A DNA stretch of 22,961 bases from a virus: IMG/VR virus record IMGVR_UViG_3300025646_000403, positions 1 to 22,961 of that record. The stretch is one strand, 5' to 3'. The notes beneath the pieces were generated by a model, which made no database searches, was not told where the DNA came from, and was given only the letters and a program-made list of their open reading frames with translations. Shown piece by piece: positions 16,901 to 22,545 of the stretch. The position numbers and the translations under genes were made by a program. Within the stretch, counting starts at the first letter, position 1. Each line of letters begins with the position of its first letter.

Positions 16901-17407
16901 ACTGCTGTTGGTACGGGTCAATATCGTGTGATTGAAGTGCGTGATTCTGGTGCAAATGTGGCCGTCTACAATCTAAGTGGTGTCAATGTCTCAACAATGT
17001 CATCTGATACGTCACTTACAATTACAAATGGTCGTAACTTTATTGCAGAAGAAGCGCCATTTGATGGATCCGCATACTCTAAATACATCACAAGACAAGT
17101 TGATTTTGTCAATCCAAGTGATTCATTTAAGTTCTTTGTTGACGTTGTAAGACCATCAGGATCAAACATCAAGTTCTACTATAAGATTAGTGAAGTTGGT
17201 GATACAATTGACCTGAAAGACAAAGAATATACTGAGATTACTGATGTGACATTACCAACAACACTCAATGGGTCGTTTAGTGAAGTGTCTAAACTTGTTG
17301 ACAATTTGCCACAATTTGATGCAATTGTCTTCAAGATTGTCTTCTTGTCTGATGATGGTACTAAAGTTCCTAAGTGTAAAGATTTAAGAATTATTGCATT
17401 GGTCTAA
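10955..17407 (+). CDS. Giant DUF4815-type virion protein with polyproline hinge and DUF4214-like insertion
   Basis: This 2,150-residue protein begins with the DUF4815 signature (NPYYDDFDETKQFYRILFRPG, then RAVQARELTQIQTNIQKQIERFG and IFKEGSIVIPGG, residues 8-65). The family is found in large tail or baseplate proteins of marine T4-like and other myophages. Further conserved-looking blocks are NVVSVYMS to RLTYYDVGSIVLKP, IYQLRDCLDFRPRI, and, late in the protein, DPLAQSFFVDRGLFLTKVDLFFSEKD (from about residue 1545). Residues 1294-1300 are seven consecutive prolines. Just after them comes a DUF4214-like segment (1336-1366) and a Gly/Ala-rich helical stretch to about 1500. A TGTxTxF-type module lies at about 483-550. 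It directly follows gp8, where T4 has gp9 and gp10, so a peripheral baseplate or fibre-attachment role is inferred. A weak ribosome binding site (AAAGG at 10944-10948) precedes the ATG. Confidence 0.8.
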   Translation: MATNYNVNPYYDDFDETKQFYRILFRPGRAVQARELTQIQTNIQKQIERFGQSIFKEGSIVIPGGFSLDRKHHYVKLTTSYGTNVSDSTISTLVNRVITGANSNVTAIVVDTAISTTAGDPPTLYVQYLSSNTTANATNTRFQSSELIVNDVGNLTLQVANTSNVVGFGTIFTIGSGAVFTRGVFAYHDAQRYIASKYTQANNVVLGFQVTESTTTATDDTSLLDPAVGASNYIAPGADRYKIALDLSHRDLPFTADQDPDFVELVRVEDGEIIKDNLDPQYSILGDTLARRTFDESGDYTVRPYNIQIKNHLRSSNTDFDGYFVTSDGGDDDLFVGLISPGKAYVKGYEIQGVSSKYITGNKARNYANVNNAVVSTTIGNYIYITNLHSVPDIANLGTLSLYNEYNTSGGTSNGTLVGTAKVRGIEFYSGTPGNSDAQYRLWLFDVTMESGYVFERDVKQIYSDNTGYDDFTADIVPTLTAITGSVSLTSGEPTVDGTATRFTTELKNGDYITVNSETFRVGNVNSSIQITANSSATGSINGVFALLNTVSYNDTEHLPHLFEMPNQVIRSVDPTNVETIYDVKRTYSRTLSANAVTITSGTDEIFAGVSTTNYTIFITSGTHAGNIVSPTSVITRGGSPTGKNITIDLTSLGAGYATEDIIVIAKLAKTNSAADKKSKTLQANTTIDYVDANTAQATTISLAKADVLNVVSVYMSTASFGSAYSASGAVDITSRYTVDTGQRLTYYDVGSIVLKPNQPKPTGPIRITFNYFTHGAGDYFSVDSYDIPYDDIPSFNSGSKIYQLRDCLDFRPRINDAGTGFTGTGATVNDFIDPSSDVVTDYSYYLPRTDIVVLNRDGQFRIVQGVDSLTPQRPTVPDDSMLLFVLEQDAYVFDVANNIKVTKIDNRRYTMRDIGKIETRVKNLEYYTLLNLLERDTQALQVQDADGFDKFKNGFIVDNFSGHGIGDVYNRDYGVAIDEERRELRPITETQPLPLIEFIGANTDPANTTTLAARTANNYVYWPSGIISLPYTHTEYIKSSKASTTENINPFSLITWSGTITLSPSSDKWFDTQRKPDLYTNEEGNFDHLAAEAAAKGLFNMNWGSWRNVGGLNIERTGTSFEVVEQVNKRVEKDVIVSTSFAPKMRSVSIGFRAEGLKPGTRVYVYFDNINVTPYCTAKNSLISLTASNALLSVGPSVLGTVTNNGFRTVNLITDQTGKIDGVFNYDADVFNLPIGEKSFRISSSVVNDSNFETLAEAIFTSSGEIQFVRDEYTSTRNGTLVLKTIIEKDTLPPPPPPPTPLPDTEITVNPGVIEDEVTSDPPKNNDEVLTPILGPDFIDLVYGYGLGRLADRGGKTYWFGKLSEYAAGTPYSTIEGIAAAATVSSTGPLDGDYNIDALSITDTATGGVGANDATAALFQMAYTLLNGRKGQGGTEGDGDSDIRLVSDFRKALTNKPGGRSSLVGAQLYNIGDELPGDYMGQARLANSRAAKQIAYGIAAVNSGYVPSSVVYYDDCISATLKPASARPIAIINPGAPRCVGTGKDPLAQSFFVDRGLFLTKVDLFFSEKDNTIPMRIELRKMVNGLPGSFTIPLSNKVVYPEDITTTSDGSTPTTISWDAPIFLEPGEYALVLLAETTKYRVWISQIGQRDIITNSIISEQPYIGVLFKSQNASTWTPDQYQDLKFTLYRAAFDVTVTGAVEFTIPTGLYGTNLLEGASIEVSPNSNIARIYSPRHGQNSGSYISLTGLPTENTFGVNSESTIVGIGVDLLEDVPFVIANTTLDSFTITLPGTVSDNVTSTSRIVNEGVTISRDIVYDTYVPIIPSLRPSGTFIVNKIKTTRASDYTLGTTFSSIKVGEVDFNETKLLASVPNKQQLMSNSVSFLHKVEMITQNEFLSPIIDTEAITGLFVKNVINNPTYDNSNFTSANDIVTIASNTTPNILVTQVSTVNAQGIITFTDATDITNAAGIIQGTYLNITSNTAVGTGQYRVIEVRDSGANVAVYNLSGVNVSTMSSDTSLTITNGRNFIAEEAPFDGSAYSKYITRQVDFVNPSDSFKFFVDVVRPSGSNIKFYYKISEVGDTIDLKDKEYTEITDVTLPTTLNGSFSEVSKLVDNLPQFDAIVFKIVFLSDDGTKVPKCKDLRIIALV

Positions 17408-17408
17408 T

Positions 17409-17621
17409 ATGAAACTAAAAGTAAGAGATTATCCTGATCTGGTTCGTGACTCGCAGTCAAAAGCGATTATAAACACGAACCGATCAGCAATGATACAACA
17501 CATAGAAAAAAGAGAAACAAAAGTTTCAATTCAGAGTTTACAAGAAGAAATAAATGTTATTAAAGACGAATTTCAAGAGATAAAAGAATTGTTGCGTCAG
17601 ATTGCATCTAGGAATCACTAA
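17409..17621 (+). CDS. Small coiled-coil virion-associated protein
   Basis: This gene encodes 70 residues from the ATG at 17409. A longer reading from the TTG at 17394 would overlap the preceding gene and is less likely. The N-terminus MKLKVRDYPDLVRDSQSKAIINTN resembles small proteins I recall from marine and enterobacterial T4-like phages, where the pattern VRD...L.RD..S.AI.NT is common beside structural genes. Residues about 28-66 are charged with hydrophobic heptad spacing (SIQSLQEEINVIKDEF, EIKELLRQI), which predicts a coiled coil. Function is unknown; a small structural or assembly factor is plausible. It follows the giant protein's stop by one base and overlaps the next gene by one base (TAATG at 17619-17623). 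Confidence 0.78.
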   Translation: MKLKVRDYPDLVRDSQSKAIINTNRSAMIQHIEKRETKVSIQSLQEEINVIKDEFQEIKELLRQIASRNH

Positions 17622-18298
17622 TGGCTATTAATCAGATTTCAACCGCTAATACCTTCCAGCAATGGTTGGTGGCCACACAATCACTTATCGGTGTTGCAAA
17701 TAATCTTACTGATGGAACAGGCGGCACATTCTACGCCAACACCGATATGGTTGTTGACGGTGATCTTACTGTTACAGGAAACATTACACTTGACGAAATT
17801 GGTTTTAATGATGTAAATGTTGCTGGTAATATTTACGCAAGTGGATTTTCTTTCTCTGCAAATGCTAATACAAAAACTGGAGTTACGACACTTGCGGTAA
17901 CAAATAGTGGTACTTCAGCTTATCTGTTTGATCAATACACAGGAGATAATCCAGATTTATATTTACATCCTGGTCAAACAATTGCTTTTAATATCAACGC
18001 ATCTGGTCATCCATTTTTGGTTCGTGAGTCGGATGGTGGAACTCTTTATAATGTTGGACTTACACACGTTTCAACGACTGGTGTGGTCACGACAGGATCA
18101 GATGCCCAAGCAAAAGAAAGTGGAACACTCATTTGGAAAGTTCCGTTTGAATTAATTGGGAATACATATGTTTATCAATGTCAAAATCACGCTGGCATGG
18201 TTGGTAATTTAATCATTCAAAATACGGTTACCGCAGCTTTTGCTGCAGCTAACGCTGCAACGGCAGATTCACTTGCGTTTGCAATTGCTTTAGGATAG
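17621..18298 (+). CDS. Fibre-like virion protein with cupredoxin-like domain
   Basis: This 225-residue protein has two recognisable parts. Residues 1-75 (NTFQQWLVATQSLIGVANNLTDG, then DGDLTVTGNITLDEIGFNDVNVAGNI) are a module often at the N-terminus of marine myophage fibre-like proteins, probably a virion attachment segment. Residues about 88-200 look like a cupredoxin beta-sandwich: YLHPGQTIAFNINASGHPFLV, then GTLIWKVPFEL, then YVYQCQNHAGMVGNLIIQ. The candidate metal ligands H130, C187, H190 and M193 are placed as in blue-copper proteins (one early His, then Cys-x2-His-x2-Met). The last 25 residues are Ala-rich and probably helical. Whether copper is bound cannot be told from sequence. The gene starts with a one-base overlap with the previous stop. 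Confidence 0.77.
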   Translation: MAINQISTANTFQQWLVATQSLIGVANNLTDGTGGTFYANTDMVVDGDLTVTGNITLDEIGFNDVNVAGNIYASGFSFSANANTKTGVTTLAVTNSGTSAYLFDQYTGDNPDLYLHPGQTIAFNINASGHPFLVRESDGGTLYNVGLTHVSTTGVVTTGSDAQAKESGTLIWKVPFELIGNTYVYQCQNHAGMVGNLIIQNTVTAAFAAANAATADSLAFAIALG

Positions 18299-18306
18299 CA
18301 TAAATA
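18299..18306 (+). promoter_or_regulatory. Putative late promoter octamer (CATAAATA)
   Basis: This NATAAATA octamer begins right after the TAG stop at 18296-18298 and sits 20 bases before the ATG at 18326. That leaves room for a transcription start near 18312-18314 and a short leader containing the Shine-Dalgarno at 18314-18320. Its geometry is the most conventional in the window. Confidence 0.58.
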
Positions 18307-18313
18307 GAGTATC

Positions 18314-18320
18314 AAGGAAA
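18314..18320 (+). promoter_or_regulatory. Ribosome binding site (AAGGAAA)
   Basis: A purine-rich AAGGAAA ends five bases before the ATG at 18326, a normal distance. It stands out because many genes in this window have no visible Shine-Dalgarno and appear to depend on coupling. Confidence 0.6.
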
Positions 18321-18325
18321 AATAA

Positions 18326-18643
18326 ATGGCGAATACCTTCAAAAATTATCCACAGGCGAATGTATCATCAAACACAGTAGTATTTACTGCTGGTACTGGT
18401 GTTCAGGCTACGGTGATTGGTATGACAGTTGCAAATCGTGTCACAGCACCAATTACTGCAAATGTCATTCTGCACTCTGGTGGAACAGATTATTATTTGG
18501 TCAGAGAAGCTGTCATTGCAGTTGGCGGTGCTCTTGTACCAGTCGGTGGAGATCAAAAATTGGTTCTTGAAGCTGCTGACTCACTTGCAGTTTCAACATC
18601 AGCAAACTCTGATGTAATTGTATCGGTTCTGGAGATCACCTAA
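18326..18643 (+). CDS. Small beta-sandwich virion protein (paralogue 1)
   Basis: This 105-residue, all-beta-looking protein has no charged catalytic pattern. Its pattern (VVFTAGTGVQATVIGMTVAN, then DYYLVREAVIAVGGALVP and KLVLEAADSLAV) matches a small phage protein type common beside tail-fibre genes: a beta strand, NTVTVxN-like strand, then a LVLEAGD-like strand. It resembles the product at 19150-19479, especially in the ITVxN and L-x-A-A-D regions, and I read the two as distant paralogues. Role unknown; a virion surface or fibre-associated protein is likely. It has its own putative late promoter and a good ribosome binding site, which suggests independent, possibly strong, expression. The stop overlaps the next start (TAATG). 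Confidence 0.75.
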   Translation: MANTFKNYPQANVSSNTVVFTAGTGVQATVIGMTVANRVTAPITANVILHSGGTDYYLVREAVIAVGGALVPVGGDQKLVLEAADSLAVSTSANSDVIVSVLEIT

Positions 18644-19146
18644 TGTCATATATTGGCTCAACGCCTACTACGCAAGTTTTTGTTTCAAGCGCACAATCAT
18701 TTAATGGTGATGATGTTACCGTTAATTTTACGCTTGATCGAGAGATTGCGACAACAAGAGATTTAGAAGTTCTTGTTGAAAATGTTCAGCAAGATCCATT
18801 TACTGCATATACTGTCTCGGGAAATACACTTACATTTACTGAGGCACCACCAACTGGTACTGGTAACATTATTGTTACTTATCGTAATTATACAATTTCT
18901 AAGTTCGTACCTGAAGAAGATTCAATTCAAGATTACATGCTTCAGGCCAATTCAGTCACAACGGCTGCAATTGCTGGTGGTGCAGTTCAAGCAAACAACC
19001 TTGCAGATACCACAGTTTCTTTGGGCAATTATGGTGGTGCAGATCAAGTACCATCATTTACGGTAGACGCACAAGGCAGATTGACATACGCTGCCAATGT
19101 ATCAATTGAAACAGGATTTAACCCATTTCTACTGGCAGGACTCTAA
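18643..19146 (+). CDS. Tail fibre-like protein with VDAQGRL motif
   Basis: This 167-residue protein has two parts. Residues 1-85 (QSFNGDDVTVNFTLDREIATTRDLEVLVENVQQDPFTAYTVSGNTLTFTEAPPTGTGNIIVTYR) are the beta domain found near the N-terminus of many marine phage fibre-like proteins. Residues about 105-167 contain VPSFTVDAQGRLTYAANV, a motif repeated in tail fibres and fibre-derived proteins of many phages. It is shorter than a full fibre, so it may be an adaptor or one subunit of a multi-protein fibre. Its C-terminal 60 residues are paralogous to the 63-residue product at 22571. It overlaps the upstream gene by one base, and three bases separate it from the next ATG. Confidence 0.76.
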   Translation: MSYIGSTPTTQVFVSSAQSFNGDDVTVNFTLDREIATTRDLEVLVENVQQDPFTAYTVSGNTLTFTEAPPTGTGNIIVTYRNYTISKFVPEEDSIQDYMLQANSVTTAAIAGGAVQANNLADTTVSLGNYGGADQVPSFTVDAQGRLTYAANVSIETGFNPFLLAGL

Positions 19147-19149
19147 CAC

Positions 19150-19479
19150 ATGGCAACCACATATAAAATTCTAGGACAATCTGCACCAACACCAAACACG
19201 CTGACAGATGTTTATACTGTCCCAGGTGCAACACAAGCAGTTATTTCAACTATCACCGTTTGTAATCAGACCGCAGAGAACGCATCGTATTCAATCGCTG
19301 TGGCTGCTGACGGTGCTGCTGATTCAAACTCTCAATACATCATTCGTGGTGGTGTTGTACCGGCTGCCGATTCAATTGGTATCACACTTGGTATTACACT
19401 TGATGCCGCAGATGTTGTTCGAGCAAATACAAACAAAGCAAATGTCGCATTTAATATCTTTGGATCTGAAGTAGCTTAA
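19150..19479 (+). CDS. Small beta-sandwich virion protein (paralogue 2, 'KILGQ' type)
   Basis: This 109-residue protein starts YKILGQSAPTPNTLTDVYTVP and continues with AVISTITVCNQTAENASYSIAV and YIIRGGVVPAADSIGITLGITLDAADVV. It is clearly paralogous to the partial gene at 22763 (KILGQ, P-x-x-NTLT-x-V, AVISTITxCNQ) and more distantly to the product at 18326. It carries a single Cys at the conserved CNQ position. No enzyme motif is visible. Its place between a fibre-motif protein and a glycine-rich adhesin suggests a virion surface or adhesin-assembly role. There is no Shine-Dalgarno in the three-base gap before its ATG, so coupling is likely. Confidence 0.75.
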   Translation: MATTYKILGQSAPTPNTLTDVYTVPGATQAVISTITVCNQTAENASYSIAVAADGAADSNSQYIIRGGVVPAADSIGITLGITLDAADVVRANTNKANVAFNIFGSEVA

Positions 19480-19482
19480 ACT

Positions 19483-21162
19483 ATGTCAATAAAAACAATT
19501 GGTCGGCCGAAGGGGTATCAGTATCCGGTAGGATTATCTACAGGCACATTACCAATAGGTAACTCTACTGTAATCCAAGAATATACCACATCAAATACAT
19601 GGGTTGCACCAATAAGTGTAACCGAAGTTGAATATTTGATCGTTGGAGGTGGCGGTGGCGGTGGCGGATCTTCGCCTGGTTCATCAGGCGGCGGCGGTGG
19701 TGGCGCTGGTGGTTTTAGAATAGCTTCTGGTTTTCCAATTGTAGCTGGAAACACATATACAGTTACGGTTGGATCTGGTGGAGGCGCAGGTGGTGGTGGT
19801 AGTAGAGGCGGTAACGGTTCAAGTTCGATATTTTCTTCTGTAACTTCTGCTGGCGGTGGTGGTGGAGGTGGTTCAAGTGGAAATGGACCTGGTAATCCTG
19901 GCGGTTCTGGCGGAGGTGCAGCAGGTCTTAACACAGCAACAAATCCAGGAGGTACTGGTAATGACCCTGTTGTCAGTCCTTCTCAAGGAAATCCTGGAGG
20001 AACAACAGGGCCAGCTCCAGCAGGAGGTGGTGGTGCAGTAGGAGCTCCAAATTACGCTTCAGCTGGAGGTGGAGGTGCTAATACAGCAGGTGGTACCGGA
20101 AATGGAACGACCACAGGAGGTCCTGGTGGCGATGGTGCAAACTCATCAATTTCAGGATCATCCATAGCATATGCTGGCGGTGGAGGAGGTGCAACATATG
20201 CCGGAGGCACACCCGGAACAGGTGGACTTGGTGGTGGAGGTTCTGCACCTGGCACTTCTGGTATTGCAAATCGAGGCGGTGGTGGTGGCGGCACTTCTCA
20301 AGGAACAGGAGGTGCAGGTGGCTCTGGTATCGTCATTCTTAAATACACTCAAACAAAAGATAATACAGTTCATACCTTTACCACATCAGGTAATCTGACT
20401 ATTGCCACAGGTATAACTGAAGTCGAATATCTAGTCGTTGCTGGAGGTGGTGGAGGCGGCAGAGGTCAAACTGGAGGATATGCCTACGGTGGAGGCGGCG
20501 GTGGCGCTGGTGGATTTAGAGTTGCATCTGGATATCCTGTTACACCAGGATCAACATATCAAATTACAGTAGGCGCTGGTGGCGCTGCTGCACCAGGACC
20601 TGGCTCAAAAGGCGCTAATGGTGTTAATTCAACATTTGATTCAATCACCTCTTTAGGTGGCGGTGGAGGTGCTGGGGCAGCAGCGCCAGCAATTCCTGGA
20701 AATTCTGGTGGTTCTGGTGGTGGAGGTTTTCAAGGTGGATCTGGTGGGCCAGGAACTCCAGGTCAAGGAAATGCTGGTGGAGGTAGTGGTGCTTCAACAC
20801 CTGCTTATGGTGGAGGTGGTGGTGGCGGTGCAAACACCGCTGGAACAAATGGTACTCCTACATTAGGTGGACCAGGCGGAGCTGGTGCAAACTCATCAAT
20901 TTCAGGATCATCCATAGCATATGCTGGCGGTGGCGGAGGCGGTACTTATTCAGGAGCAACTGTTGGTACTGGAGGACTAGGTGGAGGTGGAGATGGATCT
21001 AGTTCAGCTCCTGTTGCGGCTGGTTCTGGTGTTGCAAATCGAGGTGGTGGTGGAGGTGGTTCTGGTACAACAGCACCAAATACAACTGGCTCAGCTGGTT
21101 CTGGTGGATCAGGTATTGTCATCGTAAAATGGGACATCGGACTTAGTTATTTCATCAACTAA
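19483..21162 (+). CDS. Glycine-rich adhesin-like tail protein with two tandem units
   Basis: This 559-residue protein has a 45-residue N-terminal part with the motif RPKGYQYPVGL (residues 8-18), then two tandem glycine-rich units, residues about 48-288 and 313-550. Each unit opens with EVEYL(I/V)V followed by glycines, and ends in GGSGIVI(L/V)K. Inside are many runs of five to eight glycines and the shared motifs SISGSSIAYAGGGG and ANRGGGGGG. Such domains can pack as polyglycine-II helices, as known for the gp38 adhesin of Salmonella phage S16 and the glycine-rich domain of ALK receptors. A host-binding tip is therefore inferred. The coding DNA is visibly richer in G than its neighbours because of GGN codons. 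The neighbouring motif-sharing protein at 21631 supports an adhesin family. Confidence 0.8.
   Translation: MSIKTIGRPKGYQYPVGLSTGTLPIGNSTVIQEYTTSNTWVAPISVTEVEYLIVGGGGGGGGSSPGSSGGGGGGAGGFRIASGFPIVAGNTYTVTVGSGGGAGGGGSRGGNGSSSIFSSVTSAGGGGGGGSSGNGPGNPGGSGGGAAGLNTATNPGGTGNDPVVSPSQGNPGGTTGPAPAGGGGAVGAPNYASAGGGGANTAGGTGNGTTTGGPGGDGANSSISGSSIAYAGGGGGATYAGGTPGTGGLGGGGSAPGTSGIANRGGGGGGTSQGTGGAGGSGIVILKYTQTKDNTVHTFTTSGNLTIATGITEVEYLVVAGGGGGGRGQTGGYAYGGGGGGAGGFRVASGYPVTPGSTYQITVGAGGAAAPGPGSKGANGVNSTFDSITSLGGGGGAGAAAPAIPGNSGGSGGGGFQGGSGGPGTPGQGNAGGGSGASTPAYGGGGGGGANTAGTNGTPTLGGPGGAGANSSISGSSIAYAGGGGGGTYSGATVGTGGLGGGGDGSSSAPVAAGSGVANRGGGGGGSGTTAPNTTGSAGSGGSGIVIVKWDIGLSYFIN
20133..20183. repeat. 51-base perfect direct repeat, copy 1
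   Basis: The stretch starts TGGTGCAAACTCATCAATTT and is identical to 20883-20933, exactly 750 bases (250 codons) downstream. It encodes the same motif in the two glycine-rich units and could serve as homology for recombination between them. Confidence 0.9.
20883..20933. repeat. 51-base perfect direct repeat, copy 2
   Basis: This is identical to 20133-20183. The match breaks on both sides at single-base differences (C for A upstream, C for A downstream), while the protein sequence around it remains closely similar. Confidence 0.9.
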
Positions 21163-21168
21163 CATACA

Positions 21169-21176
21169 TATAAGTA
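21169..21176 (+). promoter_or_regulatory. Putative late promoter octamer variant (TATAAGTA)
   Basis: This one-base variant of the T4 late consensus TATAAATA lies in the longest intergenic gap of the window (60 bases), six bases after the upstream stop and 46 bases before the ATG at 21223. A T-rich stretch and a strong Shine-Dalgarno follow. Position in a real gap makes it credible despite the mismatch. Confidence 0.5.
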
Positions 21177-21205
21177 GTAAAACGTAGTATATTTCATTTT
21201 TAAAC

Positions 21206-21211
21206 AAGGAG
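21206..21211 (+). promoter_or_regulatory. Strong ribosome binding site (AAGGAG)
   Basis: AAGGAG ends 11 bases before the ATG at 21223 and is the best Shine-Dalgarno match seen in the window. It implies that the small protein downstream is made in quantity. Confidence 0.72.
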
Positions 21212-21222
21212 AAATTTTAACA

Positions 21223-21618
21223 ATGGCACACTTTGCTAAAGTAGAAAATGGAATTGTAACTCAAGTCATTGTCGCAGAACAAAGTTTTATTAATACTGGT
21301 GCAGTCGGCGATCCTTCTTCTTGGGTTCAAACTTCCTATAATACCCGTGGCGGGGTTCATTACGGCCAAGACGGACAACCAGATGGTGGTGTAGCTCTGC
21401 GTAAAAATTATGCAGGTATCGGTTACACATACGATGCAGAGAGAGATGCTTTCTATGCACCAAAACCATACAACTCATGGGTTCTGGATGCAGACACTTG
21501 CTACTGGGAAGCACCAGTTGCAATGCCTGATGATGCTGGTACTGGTGATCCACCTAAGATGTATACCTGGGACGAAGATACGACCAATTGGGTTGTTGTA
21601 GAAAACGAACCTGCATAA
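21223..21618 (+). CDS. Conserved small marine-phage protein of unknown function
   Basis: This 131-residue protein starts MAHFAKVENGIVTQVIVAEQ and contains TSYNTRGGVHYG, GYTYDAERDAFY and VAMPDDAGTGDPPKMYTWDE. I recall very similar proteins from many marine cyanophage and metagenomic contigs, annotated only as hypothetical. No signal peptide, membrane segment or enzyme motif is visible. It is rich in Trp and Tyr, acidic, and ends in a Trp-containing strand (TWDEDTTNWVVVE) loosely like the end of tail-fibre assembly proteins, so a fibre chaperone or decorating protein is possible. It lies between two glycine-rich adhesin genes with its own likely promoter and the strongest ribosome binding site here. 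Confidence 0.82.
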   Translation: MAHFAKVENGIVTQVIVAEQSFINTGAVGDPSSWVQTSYNTRGGVHYGQDGQPDGGVALRKNYAGIGYTYDAERDAFYAPKPYNSWVLDADTCYWEAPVAMPDDAGTGDPPKMYTWDEDTTNWVVVENEPA

Positions 21619-21620
21619 TT

Positions 21621-21624
21621 GGAG
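21621..21624 (+). promoter_or_regulatory. Ribosome binding site (GGAG)
   Basis: GGAG lies six bases before the ATG at 21631, just after the preceding TAA at 21616-21618. It fixes the start of the single-unit glycine-rich protein at 21631. Confidence 0.6.
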
Positions 21625-21630
21625 TATTGA

Positions 21631-22539
21631 ATGGGTGACACCGCCAAGCAGTTCTCGCTGCAAAACTTTCGGCCTGAAGGATTTGCGTATCCGATAGGAT
21701 TGAATACAACTATTACTGGTAATCTTGCTACCAACATCACAGGTGGTGACCAAACCATAGATGGCACTAATGCAGTTCACACTTTTACATCATCTGGTTT
21801 TTTTGAAAATCAAACAGGTTTTGATGTTTCAGTAGAATATTTGGTTGTTGCTGGAGGTGGTGGTAGTGCTCCTTATGGTGGCGGTGGTGCTGGTGGTTAT
21901 CTTTATGGATCTGGCTATCCTGTTGTTGATTCGGCTAATGTAACTGTCACAATAGGTGGAGGTGGAACAACAGGCCCTTCAGTAGGAGCCAATGGTACTA
22001 ATTCAGTATTTGATACAATTACTTCTAATGGTGGTGGAGGAGGATCAGTTCTTACTGTAGCTGGGTCAGGTGGATCTGGCGGTGGAACAACTGATGCTGC
22101 AAGAGGCGGTATTATTGGATTAGGTATACCAGGTCAAGGTAATCCTGGTGGAATAGGAGCTTCAGATTTATCTTCATGGACATATGCTGGCGGCGGTGGT
22201 GGTGCTGGTGAAGCTGGTGCTAATGCTTCAACCTCACCAGCACCAGCTGGTGGTGGAGGTGGTCCTGGAGGTGATGGTTTAGCTTCTTCTATATCTGGAG
22301 TATCAACGTATTATGCTGGTGGTGGCGGAGGTACAAATCAAGGAGCTGGTCCAGCTCCTGGTGTTCAAGGAACTGGTGGTCTTGGTGGAGGTGGTGCTGC
22401 GAGTGGTGCACCTGGAGGTGGAGTTTCTGGTACAGCAAATCGTGGTGGAGGCGGCGGCGGTTATGGTGGTGCAGGTGGTTCAGGTATTGTGATTGTTCGT
22501 TATGAATTAGAAAAAATTGCTTCAATATCTATCAACTAA
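21631..22539 (+). CDS. Glycine-rich adhesin-like tail protein with one unit
   Basis: This 302-residue protein is paralogous to the product at 19483. Residues 14-24 (RPEGFAYPIGL) match that protein's RPKGYQYPVGL, and residues about 67-291 form one glycine-rich unit that opens VEYLVVAGGGG and ends GGSGIVIVRY. Inside are SSISGVSTYYAGGGGG, GTGGLGGGG and ANRGGGGGG in the same order as in the two-unit protein. The last residues (SISIN) recall the SYFIN end of the paralogue. The inferred role is a receptor-binding tip built from polyglycine-type helices; direct evidence is lacking. A good ribosome binding site precedes the ATG. Confidence 0.8.
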   Translation: MGDTAKQFSLQNFRPEGFAYPIGLNTTITGNLATNITGGDQTIDGTNAVHTFTSSGFFENQTGFDVSVEYLVVAGGGGSAPYGGGGAGGYLYGSGYPVVDSANVTVTIGGGGTTGPSVGANGTNSVFDTITSNGGGGGSVLTVAGSGGSGGGTTDAARGGIIGLGIPGQGNPGGIGASDLSSWTYAGGGGGAGEAGANASTSPAPAGGGGGPGGDGLASSISGVSTYYAGGGGGTNQGAGPAPGVQGTGGLGGGGAASGAPGGGVSGTANRGGGGGGYGGAGGSGIVIVRYELEKIASISIN

Positions 22540-22545
22540 TAAATA
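22538..22545 (+). promoter_or_regulatory. Putative late promoter octamer (AATAAATA)
   Basis: This NATAAATA octamer overlaps the TAA stop of the glycine-rich gene and is 25 bases before the ATG at 22571. The A-rich leader contains a weak AGAAGAA purine stretch that could act as a ribosome binding site. The A-rich surroundings lower confidence. Confidence 0.42.

Noticed and set aside
17394-17408. TTG start giving five extra residues on the small coiled-coil protein
   Set aside because: An ATG at 17409 directly follows the upstream stop, gives the N-terminus typical of similar proteins, and avoids overlap with the giant gene.
19518-19934. Long antisense open frame encoding a proline-rich protein (and similar ones at 20052-20294 and 20946-21137)
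   Set aside because: Glycine codons GGN read as proline CCN on the opposite strand, so these are mirror images of the glycine-rich gene. No ribosome binding site or independent support is present.
21163-21222. Transcription terminator in the 60-base gap after the first glycine-rich gene
   Set aside because: There is a T-rich stretch but no convincing GC-rich stem before it; the gap is better explained by a promoter and a ribosome binding site.
19640-22470. Dense GGT/GGA repeats as a possible CRISPR array or satellite repeat
   Set aside because: The repeats are irregular, keep a reading frame, and encode glycine runs in proteins with clear paralogy. There is no repeat-spacer structure.
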